Shown here: piece after piece, positions 33,823-43,033 of the stretch
Layout of the letters: each line of letters opens with the position of its first letter
Numbering within the stretch: the stretch's first letter is position 1
NCBI GenBank assembly: GCA_910588845.1
Contig: CAJURU010000006.1
Location: 1 to 64,000, forward strand
Direction: 5' to 3'
DNA from: an uncultured Lachnospiraceae bacterium
GTDB taxonomy: Bacteria; Bacillota; Clostridia; Lachnospirales; Lachnospiraceae
Length of the DNA stretch: 64,000 bases
The notes under the pieces: model-generated
Database searches by the model: none
The model's input: only the letters and a program-made list of their open reading frames with translations
Told to the model about the DNA's origin: nothing
Translations under genes and position numbers: made by a program

Positions 33823-35577
33823 ATGAAAAAGAAAAAAAGTCAACTTCAAACCTTGAAGAAAGTATTGAAATATATTAAATCTTATCGAATTTTTCTCATA
33901 CTGTCCCTGCTGTTTGCAGTAGCGACGGTGGCGTCCACGCTGTATTTTCCGGTGCTGACCGGCGAGGTCATCGACCATATTTTGGGGTTCGGCCAGGTGG
34001 AGTTTGCAGTAATTATGGGGCTGCTTGGCAAAATGGGGGCAATCATTGCGGTAACTGCGCTTGCGCAATGGCTGATGAATGTCTGTAACAACAAGATTAC
34101 TTACGAGGTGGTACAGGATGTGCGCCGGGAGGCTTTTGCCAAGATGGAAATTTTGCCTCTCAAATTTATCGATGCGCATTCCCATGGAGAGCTGGTGAGC
34201 CGTGTGATTGCGGATGTCGACCAGTTTGCCGACGGGCTTTTGATGGGATTTTCGCAATTATTTACCGGCGTGGTGACGATCCTGGGCACATTGTTGTTTA
34301 TGTTGAGCATCAATGTCAAGATTACGTTGGTAGTGGTGCTGGTGACGCCGGTTTCTCTGTTCGTGGCAAGCTTTATCGCACGCCGGACATTTTCCATGTT
34401 CATGCTGCAATCGACGACGCGTGGGGAGCAGACGTCATTGATTAATGAAATGATTGAGAACCAGAAAGTGGTGCAGGCGTTTTCCAAAGAAGAGGATGTA
34501 TTGGACAAATTTGACGAAATTAACGCCAGGCTGGAAAAGGCTTCCTTGCGGGCGACGTTTTTCTCCTCCCTGACAAATCCGGGTACGCGTTTTGTCAACA
34601 GCCTGGTATATACCGGGGTTGCGCTCGTAGGTGCGTTTCTTGCCATGTCGGGGAACGGCGCGCTTACGGTCGGGCAGCTATCCTGTTTCCTCAGCTATGC
34701 CAACCAGTACACGAAACCCTTCAATGAGATTTCCGGCGTGGTGACGGAGCTGCAAAATGCCCTTGCCTGTGCGGAGCGCATCTTTGCATTGATTGATGAA
34801 GAGCCGCAGACGCCGGAGCCCGAAGATGCGGGGATTTTGCAAGATGTGAAAGGGAATGTGCAGCTAGAGCATGTGTATTTCTCTTATGCGCCGGAGCAGA
34901 AATTGATTGAGGACTTTAATCTCAATGTGCAGCCGGGACAGAGAGTGGCTATCGTAGGGCCGACCGGCTGCGGAAAGACGACGATTATCAATCTTTTGAT
35001 GCGTTTTTATGATGTGGACGGCGGGAGCATTCAAGTGGAAGGAAAAGATATTCGCGCGGTCACGCGAAGGAGCCTCAGAGAGAGCTACGGCATGGTGTTG
35101 CAGGAGACGTGGCTGAAAGCTGGGACTATTCGGGAAAATCTGATGATGGGCAAGCCGGACGCCACAGAAGAAGAAGTACTGGCAGCTGCAAAGGCGGCGC
35201 ATGCCCATAGCTTTATCAAACGTCTGCCGAACGGCTATGACACGGTGATTGGCGAGGAGGGCGGAAGTCTCTCTGTGGGGCAGAAACAGCTTCTTTGCAT
35301 TGCCCGGGTGATGCTCTGTCTGCCGCCGATGCTCATCTTAGATGAAGCGACTTCCTCTATTGACACCAGGACGGAAATGAAAATCCAGAATGCCTTTGCC
35401 AAAATGATGGAAGGGCGTACCAGTTTCATTGTCGCGCACAGACTGTCCACCATCCAGGAGGCGGATATTATTCTGGTGATGAAAGACGGGCATATCTTAG
35501 AGCAGGGAAATCACGAGGAATTGCTGAAACAGGGAGGCTTCTATTCGGAGCTCTACAACAGTCAGTTTGCGGTATAG
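33823..35577 (+). CDS. ABC exporter half-transporter, catalytic-site subunit
   Basis: 584 residues: six helices then an ATPase with Walker A 'AIVGPTGCGKTTIINLLMRF', signature 'SLSVGQKQLLCIARVM' and Walker B 'MLILDEATSSIDTRTE', with a normal catalytic Glu. The signature serine-glycine is SVGQ, not SGGQ. With the preceding gene it forms a heterodimeric multidrug/peptide-type exporter, probably one transcript. It begins 54 bases after its partner, with GGAGG. Its 3' end overlaps the convergent dinB gene by 16 bases. Confidence 0.92.
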   Translation: MKKKKSQLQTLKKVLKYIKSYRIFLILSLLFAVATVASTLYFPVLTGEVIDHILGFGQVEFAVIMGLLGKMGAIIAVTALAQWLMNVCNNKITYEVVQDVRREAFAKMEILPLKFIDAHSHGELVSRVIADVDQFADGLLMGFSQLFTGVVTILGTLLFMLSINVKITLVVVLVTPVSLFVASFIARRTFSMFMLQSTTRGEQTSLINEMIENQKVVQAFSKEEDVLDKFDEINARLEKASLRATFFSSLTNPGTRFVNSLVYTGVALVGAFLAMSGNGALTVGQLSCFLSYANQYTKPFNEISGVVTELQNALACAERIFALIDEEPQTPEPEDAGILQDVKGNVQLEHVYFSYAPEQKLIEDFNLNVQPGQRVAIVGPTGCGKTTIINLLMRFYDVDGGSIQVEGKDIRAVTRRSLRESYGMVLQETWLKAGTIRENLMMGKPDATEEEVLAAAKAAHAHSFIKRLPNGYDTVIGEEGGSLSVGQKQLLCIARVMLCLPPMLILDEATSSIDTRTEMKIQNAFAKMMEGRTSFIVAHRLSTIQEADIILVMKDGHILEQGNHEELLKQGGFYSELYNSQFAV

Positions 35578-36662
35578 TCAAATACCGTCATCTGCACAGG
35601 CTGCGGCGTGTCTGTGAGCTTGGAGGTGCGCACGCCTAGCAGACGGATGGGTTCGCCGTTCCACAGTTCGTCGAAGAGCAGGCAGGCGTTGTGGTAAAGC
35701 GTCTCCGCGTCGGCAGTGGCTGCTGTAAGCTGTCTCTGGTGGGAGACTTCGGTAAAGGAAGCATAACGGATTTCCGTGCTCACCATGCCGGCGTACTGCC
35801 CATATTTCCGTAAGCGGGAAGAGACCTGCCGGCATAGGGCGTGCAGGGTCCGTTTGGCGTCCTCGGAGGTCTCAGCGTTTTGGGCTAGCGTGGTGCGGTT
35901 GCCGACGCCTTTGAGTTCGCTGTCTTCCGTCTGCACGGGCGCGTGATCTATGCCGTTGGCAAACTCCCAAATCAGCCTTCCGTGCTTCTTCATGTGGCTC
36001 TCTAAGATGCGGGGGTCCATACGGGCCAGGTCTCCGATGGTGAGGATTTCTAACTTCTCCAAGGTGGCGGCGGAGGCCCTCCCCACCATGAAAAGCTCGC
36101 GCACGGGCAGAGGCCACATCTTGGCTTCGATTTCTTCTGGAAATAAAGTGTGCACCTTGTCTGGCTTCTGGAAATCGGACGCCATCTTAGCCAGCAGTTT
36201 GTTGGAGGAAATGCCGATGTTTACCGTAAATCCCAGCGTATTCTTTACCGTATCTTTGATTTGTTCTGCCGCCGCAGTGGGAGCGCTGTAGCGGTGTCTG
36301 TATTCTGTGAAATCCATGTAACATTCATCAATGCTCACCTGTTCTATCAGAGGGCAGAAATCTATGAGCAGCGCCATCAGACGTTGGCTGTACTGCGCGT
36401 ATAATTTGTGGTTGGGCGGTTCTAAGACCAGGCGCGGGCATTTTTGCAGCGCATGGGCGACTGGTTCCCCAGTGGTAATCCCGAATGCTTTGGCCGGGAT
36501 GGACTTTGCGAGCACGACGCCATGGCGGCTTGCCATATCGCCGCCGATAATGGAAGGGATTTCCCGCAAGTCAAGATTGCTGCCCTGCTTCAGTTTTTCC
36601 GCTGCCGACCAGGACAGATAGGCAGAGTTCACATCTATATGAAAAATTAACCGTTCCGACAT
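35562..36662 (-). CDS. dinB: DNA polymerase IV (Y family)
   Basis: 366 residues. Error-prone lesion-bypass polymerase. Catalytic acidic residues are in 'IFHIDVNSAYLSWSA' and 'QVSIDECYMDFTEY'; the Tyr after NSA is the likely steric gate. The little-finger domain is complete, and the protein ends 'VQMTVFDYTAN', where QMTVF fits the QxxLF-type sliding-clamp-binding motif. AGGAGG precedes the start. The 3' end overlaps the convergent ABC gene by 16 bases. A LexA-like operator sits in its promoter, so damage induction is expected. Confidence 0.93.
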   Translation of the reverse strand: MSERLIFHIDVNSAYLSWSAAEKLKQGSNLDLREIPSIIGGDMASRHGVVLAKSIPAKAFGITTGEPVAHALQKCPRLVLEPPNHKLYAQYSQRLMALLIDFCPLIEQVSIDECYMDFTEYRHRYSAPTAAAEQIKDTVKNTLGFTVNIGISSNKLLAKMASDFQKPDKVHTLFPEEIEAKMWPLPVRELFMVGRASAATLEKLEILTIGDLARMDPRILESHMKKHGRLIWEFANGIDHAPVQTEDSELKGVGNRTTLAQNAETSEDAKRTLHALCRQVSSRLRKYGQYAGMVSTEIRYASFTEVSHQRQLTAATADAETLYHNACLLFDELWNGEPIRLLGVRTSKLTDTPQPVQMTVFDYTAN

Positions 36663-36717
36663 TTCGGAGCCTCCTAGTGCCTGTTATCAAAATCAATTCC
36701 ACTGCGTTATTAAGTAT

Positions 36718-36746
36718 ATTATAGCAAACATTTGTTTGTATGTAAA
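36718..36746 (-). promoter_or_regulatory. dinB promoter with LexA-like operator in the spacer
   Basis: On the minus strand TTTACA (36746-36741) and a perfect TATAAT (36723-36718) are 17 bp apart. The spacer is almost filled by the palindromic CAAAC-AAAT-GTTTG (36738-36725). This is close to the Gram-positive SOS box GAAC-N4-GTTC, with A for G in both half-sites. Position and partner gene support LexA control. Confidence 0.65.
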
Positions 36747-36813
36747 GGCGACGGAGAATTTTCAGCCTCAAATATTCTCGCTTTTATATGGCAAGGACCT
36801 TCCTAAATAAGAT

Positions 36814-36854
36814 AAAAAATACCGAAAGACACGGGTAAGCGCCTTTCGGTATTT
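36814..36854 (-). terminator. Terminator of the GH43 gene
   Basis: AAATACCGAAAG and CTTTCGGTATTT form a 12-bp stem. Read on the minus strand it is followed by a T-run, directly after the GH43 stop at 36869. Confidence 0.8.
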
Positions 36855-36868
36855 CATTGATTTATTAA

Positions 36869-39808
36869 TTATTTGATCTTTACGTTACAAACGGCTTTCT
36901 TGCCGCTGGAGGTCTTGACTGTAATCTTTGCAGAACCAGCGGACTTTCCAGTCACTTTGCCGTTCTTTACGGTGGCAATCTTCTTGTTAGAGGTCTTCCA
37001 GGTGAGCGTGTCCGTTGAATTCTTAGGCTTCATGGTAGCCTTTAATTTATAGGACTTGCCGCGTTTTAAGGAAATGCTTTTTTTGTTCAGCTTCACGCTC
37101 TTAGCCGGAACCTTCTTGATGGTAACCGTGCAGGTTGCTTTCTTAGAACCTGCTTTTGCCGTAATCTTTACGGTTCCTGCCTTTTTGGCTGTAACCGTAC
37201 CTTTTGACACTGTCGCTTTCTTTTTATCGCTTGTGCCCCATGTAATAGTTTTGTTGGAGGCGGTCGACGGTGATACGGTTGCTTTCAATTTCTTCTTCTC
37301 ACCGACTTTCATGGTGAGTTTTGTCTTATCCAGTTTTACGGAAGAGACGTCTGTGGTGACGGTTACTTTGCATCTGGCGGTAACGGAGCCTGCTTTTGCT
37401 GTGATGTTGGCAGTACCGTTGGCCTTTCCGGTTACTTTACCGTTCTGATCTACGGTAGCAACGCTTGTTTTGTCGGAAGACCACTGAACTTTTAAGCCGG
37501 CGGGATTAACCGTAGCCGTCAACGTCTGGCTTTTGCCCTTCTTCAAAGATAATGTAGATTTCAGGGATATCTGGGCCACGGCAATTTCCACATCAGCGGT
37601 GCGGATAAAGTTATCTTCCTGGTAAGTAACCTTGATGGTCTTCTTACCATAAGTATTCATGTCGATTCCCTGGGTGTCAACCTGGAAATCTGTGATATTT
37701 TCGGTAACGCCGTCCTGACGGTTGGCAGTCACAGTAATATCGTTGGTGTTCAGCGTTTCGCCTTTTTTGTAAACCGTTTTTGTTTTCTGGACGGAGATGG
37801 ATTTCAAAGCGTTCCGGTTCTTAACTGTGAACGAGCAGCCCTCTTTGTCCGCGCCGTCGGTTAGAGATAAGTCACTGTTCGCGCTTGTCAGGTACATGCC
37901 CGGCGACGATACGCTCTCAAACGATACCGTACCCTCTTTGCCGTTCAGCCCGGCAACGGTCTTAAAGGTCATTGACGCGGCAACACTGTTATCGGTGGAT
38001 AAAGAATTGCTGTCAGTTGCATGCTGGGCAAGGACTACGTCTGTGCCGGTAACCTGTAAGTAAAGGCCCGGGCGGTTCCAGGATTCAATCGAAACGTAAG
38101 AAGCTGCGGCCGGATCGGCTTTTCCGGCAACAATTTCCCATTTGGAGTCCCCCTCGTTAGAGGTTGCCGTCATGCCCACGAGCTTGGCTGTCTTCTTTCC
38201 AGGTGTAAAGGGATAACCGCCGTCTCCTCTTGGCGTCAGGAAATCCTCATGGGTAATGTTATTTCCGGCGGAATCGCTAATCCAGCTTGTCGTACCGGTC
38301 AATCCGGTGGCCGTATCCTGAACCGGCTTCACCAGTCCGTTTTCATCAAAATTGATTTCCTCAATATAGGCTACGCGGCGTTTTCCGAATCCCCAGGGAA
38401 GACTGCCGTTGTGGTCGATCAAATATGTTTTCCCCTTGAAATCAAATACCGAAGGATGGCGTGTGTCGCCGGTCGGGTTCCAGTCAAGCAACACGTCCTG
38501 GAATTCCCAGTCTGCCTCATTCAAGTCGTCGCAGGTTGCGTAGGCCAGCTGTTCTCTCCAGTCTACGGCGAAGAAGAGATAGTATTTGCCGTAAGGCTTA
38601 CCGTTCTCATCCTGGCGGCGGTAAAGGAATGGAGCCTCGGTAAAGAAATGGTAATTGGGAACCATTGCGCCATCTTTTTCCATCCATGTGTAGAGGCCGT
38701 TTAACATATAGTCTTCATCGTATTTCAAAAGACCCTGCATGCTTCCGCCGTCATTGTCGTTGGCAACGCCGTATTCCGTATAGGGGGTGTCGCCTTCGTA
38801 ATTATGCGTGTTGAATGTACGGAATTTGGAGCATATAATATCACCATTGGGGAATTCAGCGCCTTTATCAATCGTATGAGTACCGCTCAAATCATTATAA
38901 GTTACGGTTTCCGGATAGCCATATGGCACGTCTACAAGCTGGGTAGTAGAAGTTCCTCTTGTATAGCTGGTAGAAACCGAGCCGTTTCTTGTTAAAAGGC
39001 TGCGTGTCGTTTTCATGGTAATCAGGCCGTTGTTATCCTTATCCTTAATGCTGATCATGTCTTCGTTCAGTTCAGCGATAAAGCAGAAGGTGTTGCCCCA
39101 GGCGATGTAGCGGTGTTCCACGCCGTTCTCATCCGTCTCCACCCATGCCGTGGGGTCAATATCGTCGTGGTTATGTCCAAACGGCCAGGTGACGTTATTC
39201 TGTACAAGCGGTACGCCGATGTCTACAAAGTATTTGGAAGCAGGATTTTTGTCGGCAATTCCTTTTGCCTGGCAGTAAGCTGCCTTGGCTTCGGCGCTGG
39301 ACCATCCGGTAGGCGTGTCCGCAACGCCGACGCCGATATGTTTGATCCCATTAGAACAGTAATAAAAATAATAGTAATCTTTGTTCATTTCGGGGTCGCG
39401 GTGTTTCATCACCTGTCCGGCCCAAGCTTCATTGCCGCCGGCCCAGGGGATATAGCTCTTATCGGCGGAGGCAACGACGCCGTGGTAGTTCCAGGTCTCC
39501 AGGTCTTTGGAGGAATAGCAGAACCAGTCCGGCATACTGTAACCGCCTCCATTGGTGGTGTTATCATGCCCCAGATAGAGGTAAACCGTATCGCCGTCCA
39601 CTAAGACGCCGGGGTCCCCCGCATAAATCGTGTTTCCGTTCTCGTCAAACCCGCTAATCGGGTTCCCTTTGCTCTTCGGAAGCGTAATTTCCGTTCCGGC
39701 CGCCGCCTTTGCACCGTCTATGGCAGCCGCGTTTACAGCCGGTACGTCAGCGGTAAACAGCGACAATGCCATAACTGCGGCCAAGGCGCCTGCAATCACT
39801 TTTTTCAT
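36869..39808 (-). CDS. Secreted GH43 glycosidase with beta-trefoil and Ig-like (Big) domains
   Basis: 979 residues from the ATG at 39808 (AAGGAG). Signal peptide to about residue 28. The GH43 five-blade propeller spans about 40-500, with catalytic base D65 ('IYAGDPGVLV'), middle D218 ('HDDIDPTAWV') and acid E391 ('FFTEAPFLYRR'). A CBM42/AbfB-like segment (about 560-660, 'SYVSIESWNRPGLYLQV') suggests arabinose side-chain binding. A Big_3-type domain and three Lys-rich Big_2 repeats make up the rest. Likely activity: arabinofuranosidase or xylosidase on arabinoxylan (inference). No LPXTG signal is seen, so attachment may rely on the basic Ig-like tail. Confidence 0.87.
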   Translation of the reverse strand: MKKVIAGALAAVMALSLFTADVPAVNAAAIDGAKAAAGTEITLPKSKGNPISGFDENGNTIYAGDPGVLVDGDTVYLYLGHDNTTNGGGYSMPDWFCYSSKDLETWNYHGVVASADKSYIPWAGGNEAWAGQVMKHRDPEMNKDYYYFYYCSNGIKHIGVGVADTPTGWSSAEAKAAYCQAKGIADKNPASKYFVDIGVPLVQNNVTWPFGHNHDDIDPTAWVETDENGVEHRYIAWGNTFCFIAELNEDMISIKDKDNNGLITMKTTRSLLTRNGSVSTSYTRGTSTTQLVDVPYGYPETVTYNDLSGTHTIDKGAEFPNGDIICSKFRTFNTHNYEGDTPYTEYGVANDNDGGSMQGLLKYDEDYMLNGLYTWMEKDGAMVPNYHFFTEAPFLYRRQDENGKPYGKYYLFFAVDWREQLAYATCDDLNEADWEFQDVLLDWNPTGDTRHPSVFDFKGKTYLIDHNGSLPWGFGKRRVAYIEEINFDENGLVKPVQDTATGLTGTTSWISDSAGNNITHEDFLTPRGDGGYPFTPGKKTAKLVGMTATSNEGDSKWEIVAGKADPAAASYVSIESWNRPGLYLQVTGTDVVLAQHATDSNSLSTDNSVAASMTFKTVAGLNGKEGTVSFESVSSPGMYLTSANSDLSLTDGADKEGCSFTVKNRNALKSISVQKTKTVYKKGETLNTNDITVTANRQDGVTENITDFQVDTQGIDMNTYGKKTIKVTYQEDNFIRTADVEIAVAQISLKSTLSLKKGKSQTLTATVNPAGLKVQWSSDKTSVATVDQNGKVTGKANGTANITAKAGSVTARCKVTVTTDVSSVKLDKTKLTMKVGEKKKLKATVSPSTASNKTITWGTSDKKKATVSKGTVTAKKAGTVKITAKAGSKKATCTVTIKKVPAKSVKLNKKSISLKRGKSYKLKATMKPKNSTDTLTWKTSNKKIATVKNGKVTGKSAGSAKITVKTSSGKKAVCNVKIK

Positions 39809-39846
39809 AGTCTTTCTCCTTTCCATTCATTAAAAATCGTAAGTTT

Positions 39847-39875
39847 ATATTAGCACATATTCCTAATGACAGCAA
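39847..39875 (-). promoter_or_regulatory. Promoter of the first GH43 gene
   Basis: On the minus strand TTGCTG and TAATAT are 17 bp apart with a TGn extension, about 40 bases before the start codon at 39808. No clear cre site is visible in this gap, though catabolite control would be expected. Confidence 0.5.
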
Positions 39876-40056
39876 GGAGTATTCCCATCTGTTTTAGGAA
39901 AAGTGTAAAAAAAACGTGCAATTTCAATTGATTTTTGTTATGATAGAAATGGAAGGGCAAAACGCGTAAAGCCATGGGAATTGATGTTTAGAGCAATTTG
40001 GCCACCTTTAGATATTGGTTTTCATGGCGGAAGGCGTTTTGAGAAAGGATATTGGT

Positions 40057-42624
40057 ATGATAGGAAAAAGGAATAAGTTTGTTAAGAGAGCCGCATCATT
40101 GATTCTGGCCGGCTGTTTGTTCTTTCAGGGATTTGGTGAGAGCGTGGCAGAGGCCGCTTCACCGGCAGAACTTGCGGCAGAAGTATCTTCTTTGCAAGAA
40201 TCCGCGGCGGAGACAACGCTGTGCGAAGAGGGGTTTGAGTCCGGGACCGTCGGCGGATGGCTTGCCAAGGATGGAGCGAAGCTGTCTGTGGAGACGGACA
40301 ATCCGAGGAGTGGGAATTATTGCATGAAAATTTCCGGCAGGGCGGCGACTTCCTCCGGGGCGAAACTGCAAATCGGGGATAAGCTTAGAAATGGTTATTA
40401 CCTGACTGTTTCCGCTTACGCAAGGTATGCAAACGGCCCTCAGAATAAGACAATTCAAACGACCATGTCTTGCGGCGGCAAATATTATGGCTTAGGCGGC
40501 AGCGAACTTACACGCGGCGAGTGGGGGAAAATTACAGGCAGCCTGGCTGTTCCCAGCGGCGTCAGCTTGTCGGACGCCATCTTGTATTTTGAGACGTCAT
40601 GGACGGCGGAGCCTTCGGCAGAAGAGGATTTAATGGATATCTATGTGGACGATGTCAAGGCGTCTCTGATTCCATTTTGCGATACCGGCGAGTACCCTTC
40701 TTTGAAGGAATTGTACAAAGACCAGTTCCGCATTGGCCTTGCCGTGCCGGATGCTGTTTTGAATACGCCGGAGTACAGCCGGCTTTTCAGCCGGCAGTGT
40801 AATAGCATGACAATGGAAAACGAGATGAAGCCTGCTTATATCATGGATGAGGCGGCAAGTAAAAGTAATTTAAGCGAATACAAAGAGCATGTGGCTCTTA
40901 ATTTTAACGCATACAAAACCGGACTGGAATATGCAAAACAGCATGGAATTGCCGTGCGCGGCCATGTGCTCGTCTGGCATTCCCAGACGCCGGATTGGTT
41001 TTTCTATGAGAATTATGATACCAGTGGAAAACGCGCGGACAGAGATTTGATGCTCACGCGGATGGAGAATTATATTAAAGAAGTCATCGCCTGGACGCAG
41101 ACCAATTATCCCGGTGTAATCTATGCCTGGGATGTGGTAAACGAGGCGGTGGCGGATTATTTCGGGGCGGGGCCGGCGCCCATGCGCCAGGAGGACAGCC
41201 TCTGGTATCAGACGATCGGGGAGGACTTTGTGCAGAAAGCGTTTGCATACGCGCGCAAATACACAAAACAGTATCAGGGGGAAGACATTCAATTGTTTTA
41301 CAATGACTACAATGAATATTTCCCAGCCAAGCGTGAAGGAATTATATCATTGTTAAAGCCTGTAAAGGAAGCCGGGAACATTGACGGCGTGGGTATGCAG
41401 AGCCATATTGATACGGCGCGTCCACTGGAAGGGGACAGCGGTTACATGACAACGGTGAGGAAGTTCCGGGACGAACTGGGGCTGCAAATCCATGTGACGG
41501 AGCTGGATATCGGCATGGCTGTGGGCGATACAGAAGAATCCCAGGGGGCTTATTACCAGAAATTTATGGAAGCTTTATTAAAAGAAAAGAGGGATGGAGC
41601 GAATATTACCAGTTTAACGTTCTGGGGGCTTACAGACGGCTTGTCGTGGCGTCCCGGCGAACAATGTCTGCTGTTCCGCGATGATTTGAGCCGAAAGCCT
41701 GCATTTGAAGGCGTTGTCAAGGCAATCGGCAATACCGGGGCAGCTATTGGCACATTGAAGGACATCGGCAAGGTAACGTTGACAGATGCGTGCAGACAGA
41801 AGCTCGAGGAAGCGCGGAATCTGTATAACTCTCTGACAGACGAACAGAAAGCTCTGGTGCCCGCGGAACTTCTGGCAATTCTGGAAGAGGCGGAAGCGGA
41901 GTATAAGAGGCTGGAGGAGGAGAGTAAGAATCCGCCTCCTGCCGCGAAAACGGTGATCAAGGGCGCGCATATCTTGTCAATCCCATCACAGATTTATACG
42001 GGGCGGGCATGGAAGCCTGCGCCCACCGTGGTCTGCAATGGCAGGAAGCTCGTGAAAGACAGGGATTACACGGTAACTTATAAGAACAACATTAATATCG
42101 GCAAGGCTCTGGCGGTAGTTCGCGGAAAAGGCGATTATGAGGGCACAGCGCAGAAAGAATTTACGATTACCGTCAAGAAAAATAAAGTCTATACAGTCGG
42201 TAATTACAAATACAAGATTACCGACGCTAAAACCAACGGCAAGGGATGCGTGGCGCTTGCCGGCATCAAGAGCAATGCGGTGAAGAAAAAACTGAAAAAA
42301 ATTAATGTGGCTGCCACCGTGAAGATTGGCGGAAAGAATTTCAAAGTTACGTCCATAGGCAGCGCGGCGTGCCAGGGCTGTCCCAAAGTTTCTGCTGTGA
42401 CAGTTGGCGGCAATGTTACGGGAATCGGCGCGAAAGCATTTTATAACTGCAAAAAATTAAAGAAAATAACGATTAAGACCACCAAACTCAAAACGGTAGG
42501 TAAAAATGCGCTGAAAAATATCCATGCAAAAGCCGTAGTTAAGGCGCCGAAACGCAGGCTCAAAGCATACCGAAAGCTGCTGAAATCCAAGGGGTTGAAG
42601 CGCGGGACAAAGATTTCTTTTTGA
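40057..42624 (+). CDS. Secreted GH10 endo-1,4-beta-xylanase with CBM22 and LRR tail
   Basis: 855 residues from the ATG at 40057 (AAAGGA). Signal peptide to about residue 33; CBM22-like xylan-binding module (about 50-205, 'CEEGFESGTVGGWLAKDGAKLSVETDNPRSG' pattern). GH10 barrel about 215-555 with acid/base E363 ('WDVVNEAV') and nucleophile E482 ('HVTELDIGM'); 'GHVLVWHSQTPDWFF' is also typical. A short helical FIVAR-like stretch and an Ig-like segment ('DRDYTVTYKNNINIGKALAVVRGKGDYEGT') follow. Last is a Lys-rich BspA-type leucine-rich repeat ('VTGIGAKAFYNCKKLKKITIKT'). It cuts internal xylan bonds. Divergent from the GH43 gene. (Quoted motifs are partial.). Confidence 0.9.
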   Translation: MIGKRNKFVKRAASLILAGCLFFQGFGESVAEAASPAELAAEVSSLQESAAETTLCEEGFESGTVGGWLAKDGAKLSVETDNPRSGNYCMKISGRAATSSGAKLQIGDKLRNGYYLTVSAYARYANGPQNKTIQTTMSCGGKYYGLGGSELTRGEWGKITGSLAVPSGVSLSDAILYFETSWTAEPSAEEDLMDIYVDDVKASLIPFCDTGEYPSLKELYKDQFRIGLAVPDAVLNTPEYSRLFSRQCNSMTMENEMKPAYIMDEAASKSNLSEYKEHVALNFNAYKTGLEYAKQHGIAVRGHVLVWHSQTPDWFFYENYDTSGKRADRDLMLTRMENYIKEVIAWTQTNYPGVIYAWDVVNEAVADYFGAGPAPMRQEDSLWYQTIGEDFVQKAFAYARKYTKQYQGEDIQLFYNDYNEYFPAKREGIISLLKPVKEAGNIDGVGMQSHIDTARPLEGDSGYMTTVRKFRDELGLQIHVTELDIGMAVGDTEESQGAYYQKFMEALLKEKRDGANITSLTFWGLTDGLSWRPGEQCLLFRDDLSRKPAFEGVVKAIGNTGAAIGTLKDIGKVTLTDACRQKLEEARNLYNSLTDEQKALVPAELLAILEEAEAEYKRLEEESKNPPPAAKTVIKGAHILSIPSQIYTGRAWKPAPTVVCNGRKLVKDRDYTVTYKNNINIGKALAVVRGKGDYEGTAQKEFTITVKKNKVYTVGNYKYKITDAKTNGKGCVALAGIKSNAVKKKLKKINVAATVKIGGKNFKVTSIGSAACQGCPKVSAVTVGGNVTGIGAKAFYNCKKLKKITIKTTKLKTVGKNALKNIHAKAVVKAPKRRLKAYRKLLKSKGLKRGTKISF

Positions 42625-42649
42625 CAAAACTTTAGTGCAGTGATATACT
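42621..42649 (+). promoter_or_regulatory. Consensus veg promoter
   Basis: Perfect TTGACA (42621-42626), a 17-bp spacer, and TATACT (42644-42649) with a TGn extension. The -35 overlaps the xylanase stop codon. The veg promoter of B. subtilis is also exceptionally strong. Confidence 0.85.
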
Positions 42650-42719
42650 AAATGAAGATGCGAGTTGGCAAAGGGAAAGCCTGCAAGCTTTTCTCAACGA
42701 GTGAAATGAGGTGGAAAGA

Positions 42720-42965
42720 GTGGCAGTACGACAGGCAGATATTGATAAAGTCCGCGCATCTGTGTTAGGGCAGTTGGGCAATCGGGTTATGATACAATTA
42801 GATAGAGGGCGTAACAGAGTTGACATTCAAGAAGGCGTAATTCAGGGAGCGTACCCTTCCGTATTCACCATTTTAATTGATGAAGATGAGAAGAAACCAC
42901 CGCAGCTTCTCTCCTTCAGCTATGCAGATATATTGACAAGAGATATTAGAATGAAATTGTGTTAA
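42720..42965 (+). CDS. veg: Veg family protein
   Basis: 81 residues starting at GTG 42720, which follows GAGGTGG at a good distance; a GTG nine bases earlier has no site. 'DIDKVRASVLGQLGNRVMIQLDRGRNRVDIQEGVIQGAYPSVFTILI' is the Veg signature, an SH3-like beta barrel. In B. subtilis Veg is very abundant and affects biofilm matrix genes and spore outgrowth; its mechanism is unclear. In Bacillus veg also lies near prs and spoVG. It is driven by a near-perfect promoter and followed by a terminator-like hairpin. Confidence 0.92.
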   Translation: MAVRQADIDKVRASVLGQLGNRVMIQLDRGRNRVDIQEGVIQGAYPSVFTILIDEDEKKPPQLLSFSYADILTRDIRMKLC

Positions 42966-42977
42966 GCCAAACGGAAT

Positions 42978-43030
42978 AAAACACTCCGATTCTGAATAGA
43001 ATGTACCAATATTCAGATAGGAGTGTTTTT
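42978..43030 (+). terminator. veg terminator overlapping the next gene's Shine-Dalgarno
   Basis: AAAACACTCC (42978-42987) pairs with GGAGTGTTTT (43020-43029), with an inner TCTGAATA/TATTCAGA stem, followed by T-rich sequence. The 3' arm contains AGGAG (43019-43023), the ribosome binding site of the SPOCS gene at 43034. Read-through RNA from veg would therefore hide that site. Confidence 0.75.
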
Positions 43031-43033
43031 ATT

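Noticed and set aside
32713..34257. 514-codon open frame antisense to the two ABC genes
   Set aside because: Codon-mirror shadow of two genes with full ABC motifs; the translation has no recognisable domain and no plausible ribosome binding site.
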